Source of the DNA: Glycomyces albidus
GTDB lineage: Bacteria > Actinomycetota > Actinomycetes > Mycobacteriales > Micromonosporaceae
Reading direction: 5' to 3'
Length of the DNA stretch: 33,991 nucleotides
Assembly: GCF_009451885.1 (NCBI RefSeq)
Contig: NZ_WIAO01000046.1
Location: 1 to 33,991 of the forward strand
The translations under genes were made by a program, and so were the position numbers. Below the pieces are notes generated by a model. That model had not been told where the DNA came from. It searched no databases and saw only the letters and a program-made list of their open reading frames with translations. Below, one piece after another: positions 1 through 8,075 of this stretch; the first letter of the stretch is position 1, and every line of letters begins with the position of its first letter.

Positions 1-1
1 G

Positions 2-238
2 TTCCCGGTCGGCGCGGCCTCGGCGACGGGCCTGGGCGCGGCCGGCAACACGGCCGCGGGCATGGGCGGCGCCGGCGGCGGCATGGGCATGGGCGGCATG
101 ATGGGCGGCGCCGGAGCCGGCGGCGCCCGCGGCATGGGCGGCGACACCGGAGCCGAAGGCGAGCACAAGGACTGGCTCGAGGAGGACGAGGAGATCTGGG
201 GCATCATCCGCGATGCCGAAGAGGACCCGTACGCCTGA
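2..238 (+). CDS. C-terminal fragment of a Gly/Met/Ala-rich protein with acidic tail
   Basis: The open frame enters from the left edge and stops at 236-238 (TGA). The visible 78 residues are a low-complexity Gly/Ala/Met stretch (GMGGAGGGMGMGG type) followed by an acidic tail reading HKDWLEEDEEIWGIIRDAEEDPYA-like, with two Trp residues spaced in acidic sequence. In actinobacteria a flexible Gly/Ala-rich segment ending in a DWLxEDxxxWG-type tail is common in proteins of the WXG100/type VII secretion neighbourhood. This is a family impression, not a domain match. The N-terminal domain is outside the window, so function cannot be assigned. The protein at the far right end of the window (from 32635) also ends in an Ala/Gly-rich region, so the two may be related in style. 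Confidence 0.75.
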   Translation, partial: FPVGAASATGLGAAGNTAAGMGGAGGGMGMGGMMGGAGAGGARGMGGDTGAEGEHKDWLEEDEEIWGIIRDAEEDPYA

Positions 239-249
239 CCGTGTCCTGG

Positions 250-279
250 CGGGCCCGCGGTGTGCGCACCGCGGGCCCG
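250..279 (+). terminator. Perfect 12-bp GC hairpin downstream of the first gene
   Basis: CGGGCCCGCGGT (250-261), a six-base loop, then ACCGCGGGCCCG (268-279). It begins 12 bases after the stop codon of the preceding gene. There is no T tract, as is usual for terminators in very GC-rich actinobacteria. Confidence 0.6.
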
Positions 280-368
280 ATCGATTCGCGGGGACGGACG
301 GATGACGGAGCTGTGACGGGCGGCGCGAGAGTCGGGGCCCCTGATCCCGAATCGAACGGAGCACCGCC

Positions 369-626
369 GTGTCCATTCCGAACCCGCAGCAGCCGCACCA
401 GCGCCCCGGCATGACCGAGGAGGAGCGGTCGCGGCACCGCACCCTCATCCTCGCCGGAGCCGCGCTGCTCATCGGGCCGATCCTCGTCGGCATGCTGCTC
501 AGCGCAGCGCAGGCCCCGCTCGACCCGAAGTTCACGGCGCCGGTGTTCGGGGCGCTCATGGTCGCCGGCGCCGGCGCGCTCGGCCAGGCGATGCGCCTCA
601 AGCGCGACGCCGGGCGCCGCGGCTGA
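369..626 (+). CDS. Small two-helix membrane protein, unknown function
   Basis: 85 residues, GTG start at 369 with a CGGAG-like ribosome site a few bases upstream. A Pro/Gln-rich hydrophilic N-terminus (about residues 1-25) precedes two predicted membrane helices (about 26-46 and 56-76) and a short basic C-terminus (RLKRDAGRRG), so both ends are probably cytoplasmic. I do not recognise a family. It stands alone between two hairpins, so it is probably its own transcript. Codon use (G/C at third positions) supports a real gene over the overlapping minus-strand frame. Confidence 0.7.
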   Translation: MSIPNPQQPHQRPGMTEEERSRHRTLILAGAALLIGPILVGMLLSAAQAPLDPKFTAPVFGALMVAGAGALGQAMRLKRDAGRRG

Positions 627-632
627 CAGCGG

Positions 633-666
633 CCGGGTGCCGCGGATCCACCAGCGCGGCACCCGG
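633..666 (+). terminator. 12-bp GC hairpin after the small membrane protein
   Basis: CCGGGTGCCGCG (633-644), a ten-base loop, then CGCGGCACCCGG (655-666), starting 7 bases after the TGA at 624-626. No T tract. Confidence 0.6.
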
Positions 667-797
667 TTCCCGTTCAGCCCCTTCCGGAACCCGCCGGGAG
701 CCGTACGGCCGTGGACCCGTCAGGGGTCGTGCTTCCGGCGCTGGACGCCATCCGCGCCTGCGTCCCGGTCTGACGGGTCCCGGCTGCGCGTCCGGTC

Positions 798-1832
798 CTA
801 GACGCCGTCGAGGACCGGCCAGCCGCCCTTCCACTGGATCTCCTCGATGCCCAGATCGAAGTGACCGTCCTCGTGGTACGAGTGGTAGGCCATGAGCCCG
901 TTGTGGATCGACTGGCCGCCGGTCGCCACGTAGTCGCCGTGGGCGCCGAGGACGAGCGTGCCGCCGCCCTCGGTGAGCGCGACGCCGCTGCGGTCCGTGA
1001 ACGGCCCGGTCGGGGAGGTCGAGCGGCCGACGCGGATGTTGTACGTCGAGTCAGCCCCGGCGCAGCAGACGTCCCACGAGGTGAAGAGGTAGTAGTAGCG
1101 GCCGTGCTTCACGAGCGCGGGCGCCTCGATGCCGGCGCCGCCGCGGCCGGCGACGTGGACCGGGTCGGCCCCGCTCGCCGCCTTCCCCGAGGGCCAGTCG
1201 AGCTCGAGCATGTAGATGCCGCTCCACCAGGAGCCGAAAGCCATGTAGCGGTCGCCGCCGGCCTGGAGCACCGTCGGGTCGATCGCGTTGTACGGGTCGC
1301 CCGGGTTCGACTCCCAGACCAGGCCCTGGTCGACCCACTCGTAGTCGGGGTCGGACGGGTCGAGGGTGGTGTTGGTCGCCAGGCCGATGACCGAGCGCTG
1401 GTTCCCGAAGGTGGAGGCCGAGTAGTAGAGGTAGAAATCGCCGTCGTCCTCGACGATCTCGGGCGCCCAGAGGTTGTCGACCCCGGGGACCGCCTCGGTC
1501 AGCCACGCGGGCTTGACGTCCCACACCGTGTCCACGTAGGCCCAGGTGGCGCCGTCGTCGGTGGAGGTGCGGACGGTGATGTTGCCGTCCCCGAGCGGGC
1601 CCCAGCCGGTGGCGAACACGTACCAGGGCTCGCCGTCCTCGCAGGGGGCGTACAGGCCGGGGTCGTGGGCTCCGAGGTCGCCGCCGATCGCGCCGGGCGC
1701 TTCGGCGTCGCAGGACCGCCCGCCGTGGCCGTCGCCGCCGCGCCCGGGATCGGCGAGCGCCGGCGATCCGGCGATGAGCACGGCGGCGCTCGTCACCGCC
1801 GCGGCGAGGAGTGGTATGCGCTTTCTTGTCAT
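798..1832 (-). CDS. Secreted arabinan endo-1,5-alpha-L-arabinosidase (GH43)
   Basis: 344 residues, ATG at 1832. A Sec signal peptide (MTRKRIPLLA... to about ALA-27) shows the enzyme is exported. The five-bladed GH43 propeller is recognisable from HDPGLY with catalytic base Asp57, the WAPEIV and FYLYYSASTFG segments (about 122-142) typical of endo-arabinanases, NAIDP with the pKa-modulating Asp185, and GGAGIEAP with general acid Glu236. These are followed by the CCxGxxSTYxIxVGRSxSPTGPF block (about 256-278), diagnostic of the endo-arabinanase subgroup. Length is normal for a single-domain enzyme, with no carbohydrate-binding module. The expected role is cleavage of internal 1,5-alpha-arabinan bonds in plant pectin side chains outside the cell. 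A LacI-type operator-like dyad lies about 45 bases upstream of the start. Confidence 0.93.
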   Translation of the reverse strand: MTRKRIPLLAAAVTSAAVLIAGSPALADPGRGGDGHGGRSCDAEAPGAIGGDLGAHDPGLYAPCEDGEPWYVFATGWGPLGDGNITVRTSTDDGATWAYVDTVWDVKPAWLTEAVPGVDNLWAPEIVEDDGDFYLYYSASTFGNQRSVIGLATNTTLDPSDPDYEWVDQGLVWESNPGDPYNAIDPTVLQAGGDRYMAFGSWWSGIYMLELDWPSGKAASGADPVHVAGRGGAGIEAPALVKHGRYYYLFTSWDVCCAGADSTYNIRVGRSTSPTGPFTDRSGVALTEGGGTLVLGAHGDYVATGGQSIHNGLMAYHSYHEDGHFDLGIEEIQWKGGWPVLDGV

Positions 1833-1876
1833 TGCGGCCCAACCTTGTCATGAATTGAGGAATTGAGACGACTCGA

Positions 1877-1890
1877 TGTTAACGGGAACA
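1877..1890 (-). promoter_or_regulatory. Candidate LacI-family operator upstream of the arabinanase gene
   Basis: TGTTAACGGGAACA is a 14-bp imperfect palindrome centred on CG (half-sites TGTTAAC and, on the other strand, TGTTCCC; 5 of 7 positions match). A central CpG and TGTT...AACA ends are typical of LacI/GalR operators of sugar-utilisation genes. It sits 45-58 bases upstream of the arabinanase start. No regulator gene is nearby. Confidence 0.4.
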
Positions 1891-2079
1891 CGTGGTGCGG
1901 TCAAACACCCGGCCCCTGCACCCGAATCCGCGTCCGCCACGCGGGAACCCACCGCCACGGGCAAACGCGCAGTCCAGCCCGCCGCGGTCAGAACGTGCAG
2001 CCGAGCAGGCCGCAGCGGAAAGGCCGCAGCCGAACCGCCGAGTCGAACCCGCGCAGTCGACACCCCCGGCACGCGAACA

Positions 2080-2109
2080 GGGCGCCCGCCGCGGATGCGG
2101 CGGACGCCC
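2080..2109 (-). terminator. Hairpin downstream of the subtilase gene
   Basis: A 13-bp inverted repeat with one mismatch around a GGAT loop (GGGCGCCCGCCGC / GCGGCGGACGCCC) begins about 27 bases past the subtilase stop on the minus strand. Confidence 0.5.
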
Positions 2110-2136
2110 CGTCCGAACCCTCAGGCGCTAACGCCC

Positions 2137-5100
2137 TCAGGTCGCGATGCTCACGTCGGTCCTGCCGATCACCTCGCCGTCCGAGGTGTACCCCAGGAAC
2201 CCGAAGTAGCGCGAGTCCGCTTCCAGACCCGACCACGACAGCGACAGCGAGTACTCGCCCGCGGTCGTGACCGCCTGCTCGGCCGGGGACACGGCGAGGT
2301 TCTCCGCGTCCGCGTTCGGGACCACCCACGAGTGCAGGCGCGACTCGAGCGGACCCGGACCCGCGAAGTAGTCCACGAAGACCACGAACGTGTGGCCGCC
2401 CGGAAGCGTCACCGTCTCGTTCGAACCGCCCGCCGCCGAGTAGCCGACGAACGTCAACGTGTCGCCGGTCTTCTCGTAGACGAACAGGTCGAGGTCCGTC
2501 GCAGGCGCGTAGTCGTCGTCGAAGGTCGCGAACCGCACCTCCGCCGCATCGGCCGGCGTCGTGAACTCGTGCGAGACCACATGCGCGTTCTCGACCGGGG
2601 CGTCGGTCGGGAACGACCAGCCCGCCGGGGCCGGCCCGGCGATGGTCTCGGCCGCGACCTCCGAGGCCGTCAGGCCCGTGACCGCGACACCGAGCGTCCC
2701 GTCGAAGCCCGACGTGCCCGAGAGCTCCCCGGAACCCGAAGTGCCCGCGAACGTCACCGACTCGGCCGCCGACAGCTGCGACGCCTCCAGCACGATCGGC
2801 GAGAACACCTCGTGCACCGTGCGGCCGTTCTTCTTCTCCACCCACGTGATGCCGCCGAACGACCACTCGCCGAACGCCGCATCCGTGCGGGTGAACGTCA
2901 GCGTGTACGACGCCGACTCGCCCGGCCGCAGCGTCAGGCTCGACTTGTCGATCGCCACGTCGAAGCCCGCCGGGGCCTCGATCTCGGCCTTGTAGGTCGA
3001 CTTCTTGTCCGACACGTTCGTGACCGTCCGGGTCACCTCGTACACGCCGGTCAGGTCCGCGACCGTGATCGACGGGTAGTTCAGCTGCGACGGCTCGATC
3101 GAACCGAAGATGTCGCAGGTCGACTGGATCTTGTACGCCTCATCGGTACCGCAGACGAACTGCACCCAGTCGGTCACGTCCGAGTCGTACACCAGGCCCG
3201 GATCGAACATGTCCGCGCCGTCCACGTGGCCGGCGCCGAAGTCGAACGGCGTCGCGTCCGCACCGCCGCGCTGGATCGGGTTCCCGTCCTGGTCGGTCTG
3301 GTACGACGTCGTCATCATGGCCGACTTGATCGCCATCGGCGACCAGTCCGGGTGCGCCGACACCATCAGCGCCGCCAGGCCCGCGACGTGCGGGCTCGCC
3401 ATCGACGTGCCCTGCGCGGTCGCGAAGTCGTTGCCCGCGTGGTTGTCAGGGGTGATACCCGCCAGGACCTCGACGCCGGGCGCCGTGATGTCCGGCTTGA
3501 GCAGGTCCTGACCCGACGCGAGCCCCGGACCGTTCGACGAGAACGCCGCCATCACCGGCGCGTTCTGGTCCTCCAGCTCAGCGGTCTCGACCTCCACCTC
3601 GGGGTCGCTCTGCGACGCGATCCACTCGGCCAGCTCCTGACCGTCCGCATAGGACACGTGCAGTACCGGGACCGCCTGCGAGGTCACGACGTTCGCCGGA
3701 CCGCGCTCGAACTGGTCGACCACGATCATGGCGACGCCGCCCGCCGCGAAGACGCGGTTCGCGTTGTCGGTGAACGTGTTCCCCCGCACGCAGACGATCG
3801 CGTACCCCTCGGTCTTCGCGGGGTCCAGCGTGTCGGCGTTGCAGGTCGCCGCGGCGGCCGGGTCGGCGTCGTCGAAGGCGGCGTCCACCGCCAGCTTCAC
3901 GGGCCACTCGGCCTCGCCGACGAGACCCGCGACCTCGATCTCCGTGCGACCGAACTCCAGCTCGGTGCGGAAGGTCTGGTCGTGCGACGACGCCGCGACG
4001 GTCGTCGTCCACGGCTCCTGGTGGTCGACCGTCGAGGTCGGACCGTCGTTGCCGGCGCTGGCGGCGACGAACACGCCGGCCTGCGCGGCGGCGCGGAACG
4101 CCCACGCGGTCGAGTCGAGGAACTCGGGGGTGCCGGTCGAGCCGATCGAGAAGTTGATGACGTCGACGCCGTCGCGCACCGCGTCCTCGATGGCCTTGTT
4201 GATGTCGGCCGAGGCGCAGCCGCCCCAGCAGACCTTGTAGGCCGCGACGCGGGCGGCCGGGGCCATGCCGGAGAACGTGCCGATCTTCTCGCCGTCGACG
4301 ACGACCTTGGTCTTGTAGTTGCCCGCGGCGGTCGTCGCGGTGTGGGTGCCGTGGCCGTCCTCGTCGCGCGGGGAGGCGTAGCCGTCGGCGGCCATGCCGC
4401 GCGAGTCGTAGTACCGGGCGCCGATGAGCTTGTTGTTGCACTCGATGTTGCCGGCCGGGTCCTCGTCGACGCCGGTGACGCACTCGCCGTTCCACTTGGC
4501 GTCGATGATGTCCTGGTCGCGCGGGTCGGACAGCGGCGCCAGGGCCGGGTTCTCGGGCCAGATGCCGGTGTCCAGGACGCCGACGATCACGCCTTCACCG
4601 GCGCGCTTGGGGGAGCCGAACTCCTCCTCCCAGGCGCCGTCGCCGCCCGAGAGGTCCATGAAGCCGGTGGTGTCGACCGCGCCGGTCGGCTGGTAGATCA
4701 CGTCCGGGACGACCGACAGGACCTCGTCGCTGGCGGCGAGCTCCCGGGCCTCCTCGCCGGTGAGCTCCGCGGCGAATCCGTTCAGGACGGTGTCGTACTC
4801 GACCAGGGGCTCGACCCCGAAGTCGGCGATGACGTCGGCGCGCTCCTCGGCGAGGAAGTCGCCGTACTCCTCGACCGCGGCGGCTTCGAAGTCGATCGTC
4901 TCGCCCGCGTCGGGCGTGGTCGCGTCGAGTCCGGAGACGCCGCCGTCATAGGTGGCGATGGGGTCGGCGGCCAGCTGGACGATGTAGTAGCCGTCCTCGT
5001 ACTCGATGGGGCCGGGGGCCTCCTTGAAGTACTGCGCGGCGATCTCGGGCAGGGACGACTCGGCCGCGGCCGGACCGGCCGCGGCCGTGGTGAGCGCGGC

Positions 5101-5199
5101 GACCGCCAGTGGGACGACGGCTGCCGCGGCTGCGGCTCTGGTTCCTGCTCTCGCGCGCCGCGGATCGCGGCGCGCTGTGTCTAGGGACGGAGATCCCAT
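2137..5199 (-). CDS. Secreted subtilisin-like serine protease (S8) with PA and Fn3-like domains
   Basis: 1020 residues from ATG 5199, chosen over an upstream in-frame ATG (5265) because AGAGGAG stands eight bases before it. Order of parts: basic, Ala-rich signal peptide (about 1-46, ending GPAAA); I9-type propeptide (about 68-173); subtilase domain with Asp210 (VLDTGIWPENP), His283 (DGHGTHTA), oxyanion Asn384 (AGNDGP) and Ser599 (GTSMASPHVAG). A protease-associated (PA) insert lies between about 410 and 540, and a subtilase Fn3-like domain follows at about 705-771 (LNYPSI...VTRTVTNV). A further C-terminal region of about 200 residues resembles the extensions of actinobacterial cucumisin-type subtilases. 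The triad is intact, so an active extracellular endopeptidase is expected. It is probably monocistronic. Confidence 0.95.
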   Translation of the reverse strand: MGSPSLDTARRDPRRARAGTRAAAAAAVVPLAVAALTTAAAGPAAAESSLPEIAAQYFKEAPGPIEYEDGYYIVQLAADPIATYDGGVSGLDATTPDAGETIDFEAAAVEEYGDFLAEERADVIADFGVEPLVEYDTVLNGFAAELTGEEARELAASDEVLSVVPDVIYQPTGAVDTTGFMDLSGGDGAWEEEFGSPKRAGEGVIVGVLDTGIWPENPALAPLSDPRDQDIIDAKWNGECVTGVDEDPAGNIECNNKLIGARYYDSRGMAADGYASPRDEDGHGTHTATTAAGNYKTKVVVDGEKIGTFSGMAPAARVAAYKVCWGGCASADINKAIEDAVRDGVDVINFSIGSTGTPEFLDSTAWAFRAAAQAGVFVAASAGNDGPTSTVDHQEPWTTTVAASSHDQTFRTELEFGRTEIEVAGLVGEAEWPVKLAVDAAFDDADPAAAATCNADTLDPAKTEGYAIVCVRGNTFTDNANRVFAAGGVAMIVVDQFERGPANVVTSQAVPVLHVSYADGQELAEWIASQSDPEVEVETAELEDQNAPVMAAFSSNGPGLASGQDLLKPDITAPGVEVLAGITPDNHAGNDFATAQGTSMASPHVAGLAALMVSAHPDWSPMAIKSAMMTTSYQTDQDGNPIQRGGADATPFDFGAGHVDGADMFDPGLVYDSDVTDWVQFVCGTDEAYKIQSTCDIFGSIEPSQLNYPSITVADLTGVYEVTRTVTNVSDKKSTYKAEIEAPAGFDVAIDKSSLTLRPGESASYTLTFTRTDAAFGEWSFGGITWVEKKNGRTVHEVFSPIVLEASQLSAAESVTFAGTSGSGELSGTSGFDGTLGVAVTGLTASEVAAETIAGPAPAGWSFPTDAPVENAHVVSHEFTTPADAAEVRFATFDDDYAPATDLDLFVYEKTGDTLTFVGYSAAGGSNETVTLPGGHTFVVFVDYFAGPGPLESRLHSWVVPNADAENLAVSPAEQAVTTAGEYSLSLSWSGLEADSRYFGFLGYTSDGEVIGRTDVSIAT

Positions 5200-5431
5200 G
5201 CGATGAGCTCCTCTCAAGGGGGTGCGCACCGCGAGGGTGACTGGGGTCCTCCAGGGCAAGGTCACTTGCCGTGGTCGCGGCGCACGGAAAAGAGCCTATT
5301 GCGAGGAACGTTCGGTTGTAAACCCTCGTCGGAGCAGATCGAGGCGATCCGGCATGACTGTTATGGCGCCGTTACATTGGACGTTTCAGCGGCCGTCCAT
5401 TCAGTGAATTCCACGTTTCCGCGGGAGCGGT
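5200..5431. other. Upstream region of the subtilase gene
   Basis: No gene. It is less GC-rich than its surroundings around 5290-5420, as expected for a promoter. It holds a perfect 10-bp palindrome GGTGCGCACC (5221-5230) and GGCAAG-GTCA-CTTGCC (5255-5270), both in the likely 5' leader of the subtilase transcript. No clear -35/-10 pair could be assigned. Confidence 0.4.
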
Positions 5432-6034
5432 CTACCAGCGCCACCAGAGGAATCGCCGCTCGTGGCGGAACGTCACGGAACTCGCCTTGGCCTTGCCCGA
5501 GAAGGTGAAGCGGATGCCCGTCCCTCCCTTGTAGGGGGCGTGATTCGAGACCGAACTCGCCATGACGTCCGTGTTGTCGTCCGTCGCAAAGGCGTTCTTC
5601 GGAAGGACCACTTCGAGCGAGGACGCGACGAGGTTGAGGTCGACGTCGATGGTGCCGGAGCGGATCACCGCGTGGCGGCAGTCGAGCTTCACGGAGCTCG
5701 CCTTGGCGTCGATGACCAGCTTCGGCGGGACCACCCAGTCGCCCTTGCGCTCCAGGTGCGACGCCTTCGGGGCGAGGCGCATCTCGGCGGGCGCGCCGGG
5801 CGGCGTCGCGGGGGCCGCGGCGGCGGGCGGGACGGCCAGCGCGCCGGTGGGCTCGGGGAGGTCGGCGAGGAGGTGCTCGACTTCGGCGTAGGTGCGGGCC
5901 TCGTACGCCTTCCCTGAGCGCTCGGCGAACTCGTGGAGGTCGAGGCGGCCTTCTTCGGTGGCGGCGTGGAGGCGGGCGATGACGGCCTCGCGCTCGGCGT
6001 TCGACATGCGCAGGTTCGGGTCGGGCCGGTTCAT
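5432..6034 (-). CDS. DUF1707 protein with C-terminal LiaF-like beta domain
   Basis: 200 residues. Residues about 7-60 (LRMSNAEREAVIARLHAATEEGRLDLHEFAERSGKA... type) match the SHOCT-like DUF1707 helix pair common in actinobacteria. A Pro/Ala-rich linker (about 66-85) follows. The C-terminal half (about 95-200) is a beta-rich repeat pattern (IDAKASSVKLDC, SSLEVVLP, KASSVTF) like the LiaF/DUF2154 'cell wall-active antibiotics response' fold. It ends in an aromatic-basic tail (RRFLWWRW) that could touch the membrane. There is no classical transmembrane helix. The neighbouring upstream gene (6070-6507) ends 35 bases before this start, so the two may be cotranscribed. The role is unknown; the family is loosely linked to envelope stress. 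Confidence 0.85.
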   Translation of the reverse strand: MNRPDPNLRMSNAEREAVIARLHAATEEGRLDLHEFAERSGKAYEARTYAEVEHLLADLPEPTGALAVPPAAAAPATPPGAPAEMRLAPKASHLERKGDWVVPPKLVIDAKASSVKLDCRHAVIRSGTIDVDLNLVASSLEVVLPKNAFATDDNTDVMASSVSNHAPYKGGTGIRFTFSGKAKASSVTFRHERRFLWWRW

Positions 6035-6069
6035 GCGCTCGGGGTCTCTTCAAGCGGTGCCATGGCTTC

Positions 6070-6507
6070 TCATCTTCTCGTCGGGCCGGGGTCGAGCCGC
6101 CGCGGCCGTCGCACCAGCCCGCCGTTGCACCATTCGTGGTAGTCGAACAGGTCCGGCTGGCGGATGAGCGCTCGGGTGTTGGCTGCCCATAGTCCAACAT
6201 ACTGGTCCCGCGACTCGGACGCCTTCTCGAGGAGGCGGTCGAGGTGCTTGCGCGGGTGGACGCGGAACTTGGTGCGGACGGCGTCGGCGGCGTAGATGTA
6301 GAGGACGTGCAGTGCGAACGACCGCTTCGGGCAGGTCGCGTCGCCCGCGAGGTCCAGCCAGGTGTCGACGAGCTCGTCGGTGGCGAGGGTGAGGTCCCAC
6401 TGGCGCCCTTCGGGGGCCGTCGAGTACGGGTCGAGCGCCCACTCGGTGATTTCCTGCGGCGTGGGCTCCGCCGGGCGCGCGAACCCGCTGAAGGTCCCTC
6501 CAGCCAC
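6070..6507 (-). CDS. Conserved hypothetical protein, Trp/Asp-rich helical
   Basis: 145 residues from the GTG at 6507, preferred because GGGGAG stands five bases upstream; a longer form from GTG 6543 is possible. It is a soluble, mostly helical protein with no signal or membrane helix. Recognisable local patterns include TDELVDTWLDLAG, a Cys-containing KRSFALHVLYIYAADAVRT helix, and FDYHEWCNGGLVR near the end. I have the impression of similar streptomycete hypothetical proteins, but I cannot name a family. It precedes the DUF1707 gene by 35 bases in the same direction. Function is not assigned. Confidence 0.7.
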   Translation of the reverse strand: MAGGTFSGFARPAEPTPQEITEWALDPYSTAPEGRQWDLTLATDELVDTWLDLAGDATCPKRSFALHVLYIYAADAVRTKFRVHPRKHLDRLLEKASESRDQYVGLWAANTRALIRQPDLFDYHEWCNGGLVRRPRRLDPGPTRR

Positions 6508-7006
6508 GTGCGCTCCCCGTTTCCCTTCGAACAATGCTCGCACCCGATCCTAGCCCGCCCGCGCCCGCGCGCCGGTCCTCGTTTTCAACCCATGGACGGC
6601 GCCGGTCCGCCCCGGGTCGAAATCACCCCCCGGGGGCCTCCCCCCCCCCGCCCCCACCCCACCCGCCCTCGCCCGCCTTGGCGGCGGCCGCGACCACCCT
6701 CCGCCCCTTTGCGGCTCCGCTGCCCGCGGTCCCCGTGCCCTGCTCACCCTCGTTCTGCGGGCTCACCCGCCGCTCTGAGCGCTCATCCCCTTGCCGTTGC
6801 GGCCTCGCTCGCGTCCTCGTCCCCGGGCCGCCTCCGGCGCCCTGATCGCGGGCCCTCTCCGTCGGGGCATTCAGCTCCGCTGCGGGACCTTGTTCCCCGG
6901 TTCCGCTCTGCGGTGCTCCTTTCCTCTGGTTCGAAAAGCCTGCTTCGATGGTCGGTGCCGGCGGAGTGGGCGGCGCCTTCCCCTCCCGCCGCGGTGCTCT
7001 CGCGCG
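6508..7006. other. 500-base non-coding C-rich region
   Basis: No frame shows normal codon bias. The plus strand is strongly C-rich, with a run of ten C (6640-6649) and many CCC tracts to about 6674, followed by irregular pyrimidine-rich text up to 7000. The minus strand is correspondingly G-rich, and a G-quadruplex is possible. The endonuclease-fold gene ends at 7007 facing into it and the 6070-6507 gene starts from it, so the region must also contain the latter's promoter, which I could not identify. Confidence 0.6.
6640..6674 (-). repeat. G-tract cluster (possible G-quadruplex) on the minus strand
   Basis: Read on the minus strand there are six runs of three or more G separated by one to three bases, including runs of ten, five and four. 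This satisfies the usual four-tract G-quadruplex pattern several times over. Confidence 0.6.
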
Positions 7007-7852
7007 TTATTGCTTCAGTGCCGTCGACACCGCCTCGATGCGTGCGTTGATGTCGTGGAGTTCGTGGGCGCTGGGGTCCCATCCCTTCTCGAGCAGGAGG
7101 TCGCGGAGTCTGGTCAGCCACGGCCGCGGGTGTTCCATCACATCCGAGGCGGTCAGGACTTCTACCTCCCAGCCGAGGGTCTGGAGCAGGTGGTGGCGGC
7201 GCCGGACGCCGGTCTCCGCCGTGAGGCCGAGGTGGGTGGCCATCCCGTCGTATTCGACGCCGATCCGCCACCGCTCCCAGCCGAGGTCGAGGTGGCGCGA
7301 CCTGCCGTTCGGTGCGCGCACGCGGAGCTGGGGGACCGGCGCCGGCAGGCCCGCGTCGCCGATGAGGCAGCGGGTCCAGGACTCCATCGGCGATTCGGAG
7401 CGAGGGTCCGCGGCCAGGAGGGCGGCGTTCGCGCGGCGCAGCCGCTCGCCGTGCAGCGGCTCGAGGGCGTCCGCGAGGCGGTGGGCATCGACGCCGGCGC
7501 GCAGGATCTGGTCGGCGGCAGCGACCGCTTCGAGCCGCGGCAGATCGGCGGCGCAGTCGACCAGGGTGCGCGCGAGGGTGGTCACCGGGAGTCCGTCGAC
7601 CACCGTGATGTCCGCCAGCGGCGGGTCGGAGGAGCTCTCGACCGGCCATTCGCGCTGGTCGGCTCCCGGTGGGAGGACGTCGAAGCCGTGGATCCAGGCC
7701 GCGGTGCGGCCCGTGGCGACCTGGCTGAAGTCGGATTCGAAGACCGTCTCGAAGCGCAGGAGCAGGTCTTCGCCGGGGTCGGGCAGGCGGCTCTCGGTGA
7801 ACGGATCGGTCAAGGTCGCCGTAGCGGTGCGGTACATCGGTGTCTGCGTCAT
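7007..7852 (-). CDS. AbiEi-like/DUF559 endonuclease-fold protein
   Basis: 281 residues from ATG 7852. The N-terminal part has the winged-helix/antitoxin-like pattern seen in actinobacterial DUF559 proteins (TGRTAAWIHGFDVLPP, then LPVTTLARTLVDCAADLP). The C-terminal about 110 residues form a Vsr/DUF559-type PD-(D/E)XK fold: HLDLGWERWRIGVEYDGMATHL carries the Asp and Glu-x-Asp pattern expected of the active site, followed by RRRHHLLQTLGWEVEVLT. Such single-gene loci are very common and often multi-copy in actinomycetes. They are thought to be related to antitoxin/abortive-infection modules, but their substrate is unproven. No toxin partner is adjacent. An exact DnaA-box-like word (7904-7912) lies upstream. 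Confidence 0.85.
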   Translation of the reverse strand: MTQTPMYRTATATLTDPFTESRLPDPGEDLLLRFETVFESDFSQVATGRTAAWIHGFDVLPPGADQREWPVESSSDPPLADITVVDGLPVTTLARTLVDCAADLPRLEAVAAADQILRAGVDAHRLADALEPLHGERLRRANAALLAADPRSESPMESWTRCLIGDAGLPAPVPQLRVRAPNGRSRHLDLGWERWRIGVEYDGMATHLGLTAETGVRRRHHLLQTLGWEVEVLTASDVMEHPRPWLTRLRDLLLEKGWDPSAHELHDINARIEAVSTALKQ

Positions 7853-8019
7853 ATACCAACAGTCGCCGATCGGCCACTCAGTGTCGAGAACTTCTTTTCG
7901 GCCTGTGGATAACTCGTCGGGAGATCGCGAATCCGCAGATGAAGCGGTGCCGTCCGACCAGGTGCCGACGCATGCGCCGGTGTCCCGGAATCCGACCGGC
8001 CCGCGGCGGCAGAACACAG

Positions 8020-8052
8020 CGCGGGGCGGCCCCCATCGGGAGCCGCCCCGCG
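8020..8052 (-). terminator. 11-bp GC hairpin downstream of the Pro-rich membrane protein gene
   Basis: CGCGGGGCGGC (8020-8030), an 11-base loop and GCCGCCCCGCG (8042-8052). It begins 23 bases past the stop at 8076 on the minus strand. Confidence 0.65.
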
Positions 8053-8075
8053 TGATGTTCCGGTTCGCTAGCGCG

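Larger units (their letters stand above)
1833..2136. other. 304-base intergenic region between subtilase and arabinanase genes
   Basis: No convincing gene. It contains the likely terminator of the subtilase gene (2080-2109), a LacI-type operator-like dyad (1877-1890) and the short leader of the arabinanase gene. The arabinanase start has only a weak AAGG-type ribosome site. The remaining frames here are arginine/proline-rich shadows. Confidence 0.6.

Noticed and set aside
1876..5184. 1102-codon plus-strand frame opposite the subtilase gene
   Set aside because: It is the arginine/valine-rich antisense shadow of the subtilase, which has clear catalytic motifs on the minus strand.
7904..7912. 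Single exact DnaA box upstream of the DUF559 gene
   Set aside because: One isolated nine-base word is expected by chance, and no second box or AT-rich region is nearby.
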